A DNA stretch of 5,259 nt from an uncultured Pseudomonadota bacterium. GTDB lineage: Bacteria > Pseudomonadota > Gammaproteobacteria > Burkholderiales > Thiobacillaceae. The notes under the pieces are model-generated. The model made no database searches, had not been told where the DNA came from, and saw only the letters and a program-made list of their open reading frames with translations. Shown here in pieces: positions 1 to 5,259 of the stretch (positions are counted from its first letter, which is position 1; every line of letters begins with the position of its first letter). The stretch covers positions 1 to 5,259 of the forward strand of contig CAISDD010000127.1 in the NCBI GenBank assembly GCA_903883985.1, in the 5' to 3' direction. Made by a program: the position numbers and the translations under genes.

Positions 1-6
1 CCCCGG

Positions 7-29
7 CCCTTCCCCCGGAGGGGGAAGGG
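7..29. repeat. Perfect hairpin 1 of tandem intergenic palindromes downstream of purH
   Basis: CCCTTCCCCC at 7-16 pairs perfectly with GGGGGAAGGG at 20-29 around the 3-nt loop GGA, giving a 10-bp G+C-rich stem. It lies beyond the purH stop and 7 bp from a second hairpin. No T-run follows on either strand, so it is not a canonical intrinsic terminator. The C/G-run composition resembles short palindromic elements dispersed between genes in many proteobacteria. Membership of such a family is an inference, because only one copy of the locus is visible here. Confidence 0.6.
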
Positions 30-36
30 GGTGGAA

Positions 37-57
37 CCCTCTCCCTTCGGGAGAGGG
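37..57. repeat. Perfect hairpin 2 of tandem intergenic palindromes downstream of purH
   Basis: CCCTCTCCC at 37-45 pairs perfectly with GGGAGAGGG at 49-57 around the loop TTC. It is followed at 60-69 by GGGTGAGGGG. This combination of a CCCTCTCCC/GGGAGAGGG stem next to a GGGTGAGGGG (CCCCTCACCC) tail is typical of widespread REP-like intergenic repeats. On the minus strand it is the first strong structure met by transcription leaving purH, about 58 bp after the stop. It could therefore stabilise or end the purH transcript, although there is no T-tract. The rest of the spacer (73-115) shows nothing else that I can support. Confidence 0.6.
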
Positions 58-115
58 CAGGGTGAGGGGCCCGGTGGCAAACCAAATCTGTTTCGCAGCA
101 TCACTTAGCAAGCAA

Positions 116-1684
116 TTAATGCCGGAAATGCCTTACGCCGGTGAATACCATGGCAATGCCATGTTCGTCCGCCGCAGCGATGACTTCTGCGTCGCGCATC
201 GAGCCGCCCGGCTGGATCACCGCCGTGATCCCGGCCGCGGCCGCGCTGTCGAGGCCGTCGCGGAAGGGGAAGAAAGCGTCGGAAGCCATGACCGAGCCAT
301 CCACCACCAGGCCGGCCTGCTCGGCCTTGATCGCGGCGATGCGGGCGGAGTTGATACGGCTCATCTGGCCCGCCCCCACGCCTATGGTCCTGCGATCCTT
401 CGCGTAGACGATGGCGTTGGACTTGACGAACTTGGCTACCCGCCAGGCGAACAGCAGATCCTCCATTTCCTTGGCGGTCGGTGCGCGCAGGGTAACCACC
501 TTGAGTTCGCCGTGCAATAGCGTGTCAGCGTCCTGCACCAGAAGACCCCCGGCCACCCGCTTCATGTCCATCTGCGCGACAACATTATTCCAACTCCCGC
601 ATTCCAGCAGGCGCACATTTTTCTTGGCGGCGACGGCGGCGGAGGCTTCCGGGCTGACCTCCGGCGCGATGATGACTTCGACGAACTGGCGTTCGACGAT
701 GGCTTGCGCCGTCGCACCGTCGAGACGGCCATTGAAGGCGATGATCCCGCCAAAGGCGGATTCTGGATCGGTCTGGTAGGCGCGGTCGTAGGCTTCCAGC
801 AGACTGGCGCCGAAGGCTACGCCGCAGGGGTTGGCGTGCTTGACGATGACGCAGGCTGCCATAGCATCCGCTCCGGCGCCGAATGATTTCACGCATTCCA
901 GCGCGGCATCGGTATCGGCCAGGTTGTTGTAGGAGAGTTCCTTGCCCTGGATCTGGCGGCTGCTCGAGATCGTACCTGCTGGTGCGCCGGCTTCGACATA
1001 GAAGGCGCCGTTCTGGTGCGGGTTCTCGCCATAGCGGCAGGTCTGCGCGCGGCTGAATTGCAGGGTCAGACTCGATCCAAACGACTCCCGTTCTCCAGTG
1101 GCGTTGAGGGCCGTCAGGTAATTGCTGATGTGGCCATCGTACTGCGCGGTATGGGTAAACGCCTTCTTCGCCAGGTCGAAGCGGGTGGCATCGCTCAGCG
1201 TGCCCTGATTGCCGGCCATTTCTTCGATCAGCGCAGGGTAATCGCCAGGATCGGTAACGATAGCGACATAGCGGTAGTTTTTCGCGGAAGAACGTACCAT
1301 CGCGGGGCCGCCGATGTCGATATTCTCGATCGCCTCCTCCAGGGTGTGCGGTTTGGCCACGGTCTGAACGAAGGGGTAGAGATTGACGCAGACCAGGTCG
1401 ATGTAGCCCAGGCCATGTTCCTCCATGGTGGCGGCGTGGACGGGATCGTCGCGCACCGCCAGGATGCCGGCGTGTACCTTGGGGTGCAGGGTCTTGACCC
1501 GGCCGTCGAGCATCTCCGGGAAACCGGTGAACTCGGCAACCTCGGTCACGGCCAGGCCAGCTTCCCGGATGGCACGCGCCGTGCCGCCAGTGGAAAGGAG
1601 TTCCACGCCGGCTTCTGCGAGCGCGCGGGCGAAGTCAATGAGGCCGGTCTTGTCGGATACGGAGAGGAGAGCGCGTTTGATCAT
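116..1684 (-). CDS. purH: Bifunctional AICAR transformylase / IMP cyclohydrolase
   Basis: PurH carries out the last two steps of de novo purine synthesis in the cytoplasm. It formylates AICAR with 10-formyl-tetrahydrofolate to FAICAR, then closes the ring to IMP. The 522-residue product is full length for the family. The N-terminal MGS-like cyclohydrolase domain (about 1-150) shows ALLSVSDKTG, STGGTARAIR (31-40), GRVKTLHPKVHAGIL (61-75) and NIDIGGPAMVRSSAKNY (121-137). The C-terminal transformylase domain shows RYGENPHQ (217-224), the catalytic Lys-His pair in VKHANPCG (K282, H283) and DPESAFGGIIAFN (306-318). It ends with an intact SDAFFPFRDGLD-type segment and stops at TAA. The ATG is fixed by the canonical MIKRALLSVSDKTG start, but the 15 bases before it contain no Shine-Dalgarno. 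It lies 68 bp downstream of fis on the same strand and is probably cotranscribed with it, or has its own promoter that I cannot recognise. Confidence 0.97.
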   Translation of the reverse strand: MIKRALLSVSDKTGLIDFARALAEAGVELLSTGGTARAIREAGLAVTEVAEFTGFPEMLDGRVKTLHPKVHAGILAVRDDPVHAATMEEHGLGYIDLVCVNLYPFVQTVAKPHTLEEAIENIDIGGPAMVRSSAKNYRYVAIVTDPGDYPALIEEMAGNQGTLSDATRFDLAKKAFTHTAQYDGHISNYLTALNATGERESFGSSLTLQFSRAQTCRYGENPHQNGAFYVEAGAPAGTISSSRQIQGKELSYNNLADTDAALECVKSFGAGADAMAACVIVKHANPCGVAFGASLLEAYDRAYQTDPESAFGGIIAFNGRLDGATAQAIVERQFVEVIIAPEVSPEASAAVAAKKNVRLLECGSWNNVVAQMDMKRVAGGLLVQDADTLLHGELKVVTLRAPTAKEMEDLLFAWRVAKFVKSNAIVYAKDRRTIGVGAGQMSRINSARIAAIKAEQAGLVVDGSVMASDAFFPFRDGLDSAAAAGITAVIQPGGSMRDAEVIAAADEHGIAMVFTGVRHFRH

Positions 1685-1735
1685 GGTTGGTAGGTATGTG
1701 CGTCAGGAGTAAGAAAGGGAGCAGGGCTCGCGAAT

Positions 1736-1751
1736 CGCGGTCGGTACCGCG
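1736..1751 (-). other. Small stem-loop immediately after the fis stop codon
   Basis: CGCGGT at 1736-1741 pairs with ACCGCG at 1746-1751 around the tetraloop CGGT, forming a 6-bp all-perfect stem. It begins one base after the fis TAG on the minus strand. There is no following T-run, so it does not look like an intrinsic terminator. It could protect the 3' end of dusB-fis mRNA or act as a processing site between fis and purH. A short G+C-rich stem can also occur by chance in this composition. Confidence 0.35.
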
Positions 1752-1752
1752 C

Positions 1753-2004
1753 CTATTTGATTCCATGTTGCTGCATTTTCTTGCGCAGCGTGTTGCGGTT
1801 GATGCCCAGCCATTCGGCGGCGCGGCTCTGATTTCCGTCGGTCTGGAAGAGGACCAGGTCGAGGACCGGGCGTTCCACGGCGTTGAGCACCAGCTCGTAG
1901 ATGGCTGTCGGAGCCTCGCCGTCGAGATCCTTCAGGTATTCGAGCAGCACCCGGCGCACACAGGTGGACAGTTCGCATTCATCGAGGTGTGGTTCCAGCT
2001 CCAT
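1753..2004 (-). CDS. fis: Fis family nucleoid-associated DNA-binding protein
   Basis: Fis is a small homodimeric nucleoid protein that bends DNA and adjusts transcription of rRNA, tRNA and many other promoters with growth rate. The product has 83 residues, shorter at the N terminus than the 98-residue E. coli protein. The core aligns throughout: YELVLNAVERPVLDLVL (dimerising helices), then the C-terminal helix-turn-helix from GNQSRAAEWLGIN (57-69) into RNTLRKKMQQHGIK (70-83). DNA-contacting residues known from E. coli Fis are present as N58, N69, R70, T72, R74 and K75. S60 stands where E. coli has Thr75, a conservative change. It starts 20 bp after the dusB stop, the conserved dusB-fis arrangement. 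Only a weak GAGA lies about 7 nt before the ATG, so translation probably depends on dusB passage, as shown for the E. coli operon. The Fis-like C-terminal domain of NtrC-type regulators is excluded because no AAA+ domain precedes it. Confidence 0.96.
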   Translation of the reverse strand: MELEPHLDECELSTCVRRVLLEYLKDLDGEAPTAIYELVLNAVERPVLDLVLFQTDGNQSRAAEWLGINRNTLRKKMQQHGIK

Positions 2005-2024
2005 GGGTTTTTCTCGTCTCGGGT

Positions 2025-3074
2025 TCAGGCGGCTTCGCGTTCGCCGTGTGCGGTTTCCAGATACACCAGGCGATGATCGCGACCGCGCGCACGCCAGAAA
2101 AAATCGTTGATCGCGACGAGTTGCGCGGCACTCGTTTCCAGTTGATTCATGGCGTGGCGAAAGCTGGCTGAATCGGCCAGCCCCCGCGTGTACCAGGCGA
2201 TGTGCTTGCGCGCCATGCGCACGCCGCCGAATTCTCCGTAAAACCGGTAGAGGTCATCGAGATGGGCGAGCAGGACATCATGAATCTCGCTCACCTCAGG
2301 GGCTGGCAGGCGAACGCCGGTCACCAGGAAGTGCGAAATTTCACGAAACAACCAGGGCCGGCCCTGGGCTGCGCGGCCGATCATGATGGCGTCCGCGCCC
2401 GTGGTTTCGAGCACGAATCTCGCTTTTTCCGGCGTGGTGATGTCGCCGTTGGCGATGATGGGAATACAAGACTGGGCTTTCACCGCCGCGATGGTTTCAT
2501 ACTCCGCATCGCCAGAATAGCCGCAGGCGCGGGTGCGCCCGTGGATGGCCAGTGCCTGGATGCCGCTCTCCTGGGCGATGTGCAGGATGGCCAGCGCATT
2601 CTTGTGCGCCTTGTCCCAGCCGGTGCGTATCTTCAGGGTGATCGGGGTCCCCGGCACGGCGGCGACCACGGCTTCCAGGATGCGCGCAACAAGGGGCTCG
2701 TCCTGCAACAGGGCGGAGCCGGCCATCACGTTGCAGATTTTCCTGGCCGGGCAGCCCATGTTGATGTCAATGATCTGGGCGCCGTTATCCACGTTGTGGC
2801 GCGCCGCCTCGGCCATCATCGTGGGGAGGGAGCCTGCGATCTGCACGGAGATGGGGGCGACTTCGCCCTCGTGGTTGGCGCGCCTGGCGGTCTTGGCGGA
2901 GCCGTAGAGCAGTGAATTGGAGGTGACCATCTCCGAGACGGCCATGCCCGCACCCATTTTCTTGCACAACTGACGAAAAGGACGATCCGTTACCCCGGCC
3001 ATGGGGGCCGCGATCAGATTGTTCTTCAATTGAAACGGGCCGATGAGCGGACCGTGATGGAGGCCGGTGTGCAT
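2025..3074 (-). CDS. dusB: tRNA-dihydrouridine synthase B
   Basis: DusB is an FMN- and NADPH-dependent enzyme that reduces uridine to dihydrouridine in the tRNA D-loop (U17 in E. coli). With the chosen start the product is 349 residues. The TIM-barrel flavin domain opens with IGPFQLKNNLIAAPMAGVTD (11-30). The catalytic cysteine is C108 in INMGCPARK. FMN and substrate residues are visible as K148 (TLKIRTGW), H178 (IHGRTR), ANGDI (208-212) and GADAIMIGRAAQGRPW (226-241). The C-terminal helical tRNA-binding part contains ARKHIAWYTRGL (288-299). An in-frame ATG at 3188 would add 38 residues, but these are low-complexity, absent from the family, and would run through the putative promoter, so the ATG at 3074 is preferred. 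No Shine-Dalgarno precedes it. DusB rather than DusA or DusC is supported by the opening motif and by the adjacent fis. Confidence 0.95.
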   Translation of the reverse strand: MHTGLHHGPLIGPFQLKNNLIAAPMAGVTDRPFRQLCKKMGAGMAVSEMVTSNSLLYGSAKTARRANHEGEVAPISVQIAGSLPTMMAEAARHNVDNGAQIIDINMGCPARKICNVMAGSALLQDEPLVARILEAVVAAVPGTPITLKIRTGWDKAHKNALAILHIAQESGIQALAIHGRTRACGYSGDAEYETIAAVKAQSCIPIIANGDITTPEKARFVLETTGADAIMIGRAAQGRPWLFREISHFLVTGVRLPAPEVSEIHDVLLAHLDDLYRFYGEFGGVRMARKHIAWYTRGLADSASFRHAMNQLETSAAQLVAINDFFWRARGRDHRLVYLETAHGEREAA

Positions 3075-3098
3075 GCGGGCGGGAAGACGGGAAAGGGC

Positions 3099-3115
3099 TG
3101 CGTATTTTATACGCA
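3099..3115. repeat. Inverted repeat in the ubiB-dusB spacer, over the putative promoter
   Basis: TGCGTAT at 3099-3105 and ATACGCA at 3109-3115 form perfect 7-bp arms around TTT. It is the most A+T-rich patch of the 122-bp spacer between ubiB and dusB. The inner 15 bp (3100-3114) begin with G, end with C and have an A/T centre, which partly resembles a Fis core site. The preferred pyrimidine and purine at positions 3 and 13 are not met. It could be an operator for Fis autoregulation or for another dimeric regulator. No T-run follows it that would make it a ubiB terminator. Confidence 0.5.
3106..3111 (-). promoter_or_regulatory. Candidate -10 box of a dusB-fis promoter
   Basis: On the minus strand the sequence reads TATAAA, five of six matches to the sigma-70 -10 consensus, inside the inverted repeat at 3099-3115. 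A start point about 7 nt downstream (near 3099) would leave a leader of roughly 25 nt before the dusB ATG at 3074, which agrees with the shorter DusB start. The hexamer at 17-bp spacing is not a recognisable -35 box, so the promoter is either activator-dependent or not real. A promoter at this position would match the known organisation of dusB-fis operons. Confidence 0.35.
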
Positions 3116-3196
3116 ACGGCGGCGGGGAAATAGCGTTTGTCGGTTCGCCGCGAGCAAGCCAACAGGGTGGTCGCCCAGGGCCGGCCATGCCCAGTT

Positions 3197-4723
3197 TCAG
3201 GCCAGCAAGCTCAGCAGCAGCAACATGGCGAGCAATCCGGCGATCGCGCCTAGCCAGCGGTTGCGGCCCTGTTGCTGGCGCAGCATCAATTCAAGGCCGG
3301 CTTCCAGCTTTTCCAGGCGATCCGCGCGCAGTGCCTGGTGCGCCAGGCGCGGCAGTTGCGGAATCAACGCGCCCCAGTAGGGGACTTCTTCCTTGAAGGT
3401 GCGCAGCCAGCCGCGCCAGCCGATCTGCTCGTTCATCCAGCGTTCCAGGAAGGGCTTGGCGGTGGCCCAGAGGTCGAGATCGGGGTCGAGGTCGCGACCC
3501 AGTCCTTCGATGTTGAGCAGGGTCTTTTGCAGCATCACCAGTTGCGGCTGGATTTCCATGCCGAAGCGACGCGAGGTCTGGAACAGGCGCAGGAGTACGC
3601 GGCCGAAGGCGATTTCCTTCAGCGGCCGGTCGAACACGGGTTCGCACACGGCGCGGATAGCCGCTTCGAATTCATCCACCCGGGTTTCCGCAGGCACCCA
3701 GCCCGCATCCAGATGTGCTTGCGCCACTTTCTTGTAATCGCGGCGGAAGAAGGCCAGAAAGTTCTGCGCCAGATAATTTTTGTCGCTGTCGGTGAGCGTG
3801 CCCATGATTCCGAAGTCCAGGGCGATGTACTTGCCGTCGGGCGCGACCAGAATGTTGCCGGGATGCATGTCGGCGTGGAAGAAACCATCGCGGAATACCT
3901 GGGTGAAGAATATTTCCACCCCGGCGCGCGCCAGGCGCGGAATGTCCAAGCCTTGGCGCCGCAGTTCATCCAGACGCGAGATCGGCGTGCCGTCCATCCA
4001 GCTCATCACCATCACGTCCGTGGCGCAGTAATCCCAGTACACCTCAGGGACCGCGAGCAGCGGCGAGTCGGCAAAGTTGCGACGCAATTGGGAACAATTG
4101 GACGCTTCGCGCATCTGGTCCATCTCATCGCCGAGATGCTTGGCGAATTCGTTCACCACCTCGCGCGGTTTCAGACGCTTGCCGTCCCACCAGAGCAACT
4201 CGACCAGATGAGCAAAGGCGTCGAGCAGTTTCACGTCCTGGCCGATCACCTTCTGGATGCCCGGGCGCAGCACCTTCACCGCGACCTGCCGGCCCAGGCC
4301 ATCGCTCGACTTTAATCGAGCCCGATGCACCTGAGCCACGGAAGCGGAGGCGATGGGGTTGGGATCGAATTCGGCGAACACGTCGGCGGCATCTCGACCA
4401 TAGGCGTGGCGCAGCACGCCTAAGGCCTGGGCGGAAGGGAAGGGAGGCACCCGGTCCTGTAGTTTCGCCAGTTCTTCGGCGATGTCCGGGGGTACCAGGT
4501 CGCGCCGGGTAGACAACATCTGGCCGAACTTGATGAAGATCGGTCCCAGAGACTCCAGCGCCAGGCGCAGGCGCACGGCGCGCGGTGCGGATAAATCGCG
4601 CCAGAAGAACAGAGTCTGCACCAGCCAGCGCACGAGCTTCACCCGTTCATGGCCAAGAAAAAATTCATCCAGCCCGAAACGGGCGGCGGTCAGGCAGATA
4701 CGCAGGAGGCGGAAGAGGTACAT
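3197..4723 (-). CDS. ubiB: UbiB, atypical protein-kinase-like ATPase for ubiquinone biosynthesis
   Basis: UbiB is a membrane-anchored UbiB/ADCK/Coq8-family ATPase needed for ubiquinone synthesis; it is thought to help extract or present lipid intermediates to the Ubi enzymes. The 508-residue product shows the family hallmarks in order: the KxGQ motif (K65-Q68, FIKFGQMLSTRRDLVPPD), the alanine-rich loop ASASVAQVH (125-133) that replaces the P-loop, the ATP-binding lysine K150 in VAVKVLRPG, the ExD motif (E200, D202), the catalytic loop HADMHPGN (283-290) and the metal-binding DFG (303-305). A hydrophobic C-terminal segment (about 490-508) is a transmembrane anchor and runs to the stop. E. coli UbiB (546 residues) has two such helices, so the second is absent here. 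The ATG lies 3 bp after the upstream gene without its own Shine-Dalgarno, suggesting coupling. ubiJ upstream supports the assignment over other ABC1 kinases. Confidence 0.96.
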   Translation of the reverse strand: MYLFRLLRICLTAARFGLDEFFLGHERVKLVRWLVQTLFFWRDLSAPRAVRLRLALESLGPIFIKFGQMLSTRRDLVPPDIAEELAKLQDRVPPFPSAQALGVLRHAYGRDAADVFAEFDPNPIASASVAQVHRARLKSSDGLGRQVAVKVLRPGIQKVIGQDVKLLDAFAHLVELLWWDGKRLKPREVVNEFAKHLGDEMDQMREASNCSQLRRNFADSPLLAVPEVYWDYCATDVMVMSWMDGTPISRLDELRRQGLDIPRLARAGVEIFFTQVFRDGFFHADMHPGNILVAPDGKYIALDFGIMGTLTDSDKNYLAQNFLAFFRRDYKKVAQAHLDAGWVPAETRVDEFEAAIRAVCEPVFDRPLKEIAFGRVLLRLFQTSRRFGMEIQPQLVMLQKTLLNIEGLGRDLDPDLDLWATAKPFLERWMNEQIGWRGWLRTFKEEVPYWGALIPQLPRLAHQALRADRLEKLEAGLELMLRQQQGRNRWLGAIAGLLAMLLLLSLLA

Positions 4724-4726
4724 CGT

Positions 4727-4951
4727 TCAGGCGGCGTAACGTTGAATTTTGACTTCGACAGGGCGAGCGTCACTCTGCTCCGCATCCGAATAGACCCGGC
4801 GGGCGGTCACTTCATCCAGGTAATATTCTCCGCAGTCCTCGCGGATTTCCGCGGGTACGCCACGAATCACCAGAACGCCTTCCCCTCGCTGCAAAGTGAC
4901 CGTCGCCTTGCCGGTGTGGGTTTCGCCAGTCTTGCAGATGCTGCATTTCAT
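4727..4951 (-). CDS. Short YgiT/MqsA-type zinc-finger protein, orphan antitoxin-like
   Basis: The 74-residue product resembles the short YgiT-type zinc-finger proteins, related to the N-terminal zinc domain of the antitoxin MqsA and often paired with DUF4258-like toxins. It opens with C3-x2-C6 (MKCSICKTGET), continues with a beta-rich segment (ATVTLQRGEGVLVIRGVPA) and has C40 in EDCGEYYLDE. It ends with the family-like EVTARR...VEVKIQRYAA. The family normally has four cysteines, CxxC...CxxC; here the third ligand position, 37, is Arg (codon CGC), so the site has three cysteines. There is no C-terminal helix-turn-helix, so direct operator binding is not expected. No toxin gene is adjacent: ubiJ lies upstream and ubiB 3 bp downstream. 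The start is set by the CxxC motif and by an AAGGA 7 nt before the ATG. Its role is unknown; it may be a domesticated antitoxin remnant or a regulator with another job. Confidence 0.85.
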   Translation of the reverse strand: MKCSICKTGETHTGKATVTLQRGEGVLVIRGVPAEIREDCGEYYLDEVTARRVYSDAEQSDARPVEVKIQRYAA

Positions 4952-4958
4952 GATGGTT

Positions 4959-4963
4959 TCCTT
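4959..4963 (-). promoter_or_regulatory. Ribosome binding site of the small zinc-finger gene
   Basis: AAGGA on the minus strand lies 7 nt before the ATG at 4951. It is the clearest Shine-Dalgarno in the window; purH, dusB and ubiB have none that I can see. It decides the start of the 74-residue zinc-finger protein and argues against the longer in-frame reading that runs back into ubiJ. It may also bring in the ribosomes that reach ubiB by coupling. Confidence 0.65.
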
Positions 4964-5054
4964 GATCTGAAAGTGCTGTTCCAAAGCGCGGGATCTGGCC
5001 GATGAGTAAAGCAAAGTTCGGCATTTCACGCCCATGCGTTTTTCCCCGTGCGGT

Positions 5055-5259
5055 TCAGTGGCTTTGTTCCAACAACCTGAGCCGCGCTTCCAGTCGGTCC
5101 GCGTGGTCGCGCAACTGGTCGACGGCGGCGATGAATTCGCGGGCGGCCAGGGGTTCGGCCAGCCACGCCTGCTCGTAGACCGCATATTCGGCCAGGTTGC
5201 GGCCGACGGATTCTGCCGCGCGCCCACGCCAGTTCATGACGCCCTGGATGAACTGGTCG
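5055..5259 (-). CDS. ubiJ: UbiJ, ubiquinone biosynthesis accessory factor (C-terminal part, cut by the window edge)
   Basis: Only the last 67 residues are visible, beginning DQFIQGVMNWRGRAAES and ending RLEARLRLLEQSH at a TGA. UbiJ is a soluble accessory factor with an N-terminal SCP2 lipid-binding domain; with UbiK it supports the late, aerobic steps of ubiquinone synthesis. The visible part matches the family's C-terminal region: an EYAVYEQ segment followed by a heptad-rich helix (AAVDQLRDHADRLEARLRLL) that fits the coiled coil used for UbiK contact. The SCP2 domain lies outside the window, so the call rests on this tail and on ubiB being the next recognised pathway gene. The 102-bp gap that follows, before the zinc-finger gene, contains only that gene's ribosome binding site and no promoter that I can recognise. 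Confidence 0.8.
   Translation of the reverse strand, partial: DQFIQGVMNWRGRAAESVGRNLAEYAVYEQAWLAEPLAAREFIAAVDQLRDHADRLEARLRLLEQSH

Noticed and set aside
1016..1693. Plus-strand reading frame of 225 codons opposite purH
   Set aside because: It is antisense to the conserved cyclohydrolase and transformylase domains of purH and shows no family motif; it is a shadow of biased codon use.
1729..1739. Palindrome CGCGA-A-TCGCG between fis and purH
   Set aside because: It is short, G+C-rich and overlaps the stem-loop at 1736-1751; on its own it is expected by chance in this composition.
2202..2915. Plus-strand reading frame of 237 codons opposite dusB
   Set aside because: It is a Gly/Ala/His/Asp-rich shadow frame of dusB with no known motif.
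3110..3196. Readthrough of the ubiB stop into a second transmembrane helix
   Set aside because: The frame after the stop reads hydrophilic and proline/arginine-rich residues until a TAA about 30 codons on, with no hydrophobic helix.
3272..4315. Long plus-strand reading frame (347 codons) opposite ubiB
   Set aside because: It lies wholly antisense to a clearly conserved ubiB, its composition (His/Gln/Arg/Val-rich, no domain) is that of a G+C-rich shadow frame, and it has no recognisable motif.
4952..5054. A small toxin gene (DUF4258 type) paired with the zinc-finger gene
   Set aside because: The gap is only about 100 bp, and the minus-strand frames read there show no toxin-like motif and no ORF of suitable size.
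4952..5227. N-terminal extension of the zinc-finger protein back into ubiJ (166 codons in total)
   Set aside because: The first part is an out-of-frame reading of the ubiJ tail with shadow-like Pro/Ser/Arg/Trp composition, and the good Shine-Dalgarno fixes the start at 4951.
1..5259. CRISPR array, tRNA/rRNA gene, insertion sequence or prophage segment
   Set aside because: No regularly spaced repeats, cloverleaf, rRNA-like stretch, transposase or terminal repeats were seen; apart from short spacers the window is filled by housekeeping genes.

Overview
The window is a compact, G+C-rich stretch of a proteobacterial chromosome. All recognisable genes lie on the minus strand and read from high to low coordinates: ubiJ (3' end only), a small YgiT/MqsA-type zinc-finger gene, ubiB, dusB, fis and purH. 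The ubiJ-ubiB pair points to a ubiquinone-making gamma- or betaproteobacterium. The dusB-fis-purH run and the short (83-residue) Fis favour a betaproteobacterium. This assignment is an inference from gene order and protein features, not from a database search.

Right part (3197-5259): the last 67 residues of UbiJ, then a 102-bp gap in which I see no clear promoter, then a 74-residue zinc-finger protein resembling a short MqsA-type antitoxin, then ubiB. The small gene ends only 3 bp before the ubiB start, and ubiB has no visible Shine-Dalgarno of its own, so translational coupling is likely. UbiJ and UbiB both serve aerobic ubiquinone synthesis (a lipid-binding accessory factor and an atypical membrane ATPase/kinase). 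The small protein is not a known member of that pathway, and one of its four expected zinc-binding cysteines is an arginine.

Middle part (1753-3196): a 122-bp spacer separates ubiB from dusB. It holds a short inverted repeat around a TATAAA box, a plausible dusB-fis promoter region. dusB encodes tRNA-dihydrouridine synthase B. fis, encoding the nucleoid protein Fis, follows after 20 bp, as in the classic dusB-fis operon.

Left part (1-1752): a 68-bp spacer with a small stem-loop directly after the fis stop, then purH, the bifunctional enzyme of the last two steps of IMP synthesis. Downstream of purH, the first 115 bp contain two strong tandem hairpins with 10- and 9-bp perfect arms. They look like an intergenic palindromic repeat and may also mark the transcript end.

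Most of the window is core housekeeping sequence. The features most worth following up are the cysteine-deficient, toxin-less antitoxin-like gene wired into the ubi cluster, and the inverted repeat over the putative dusB-fis promoter. I found no evidence of a wholly new multi-gene system.
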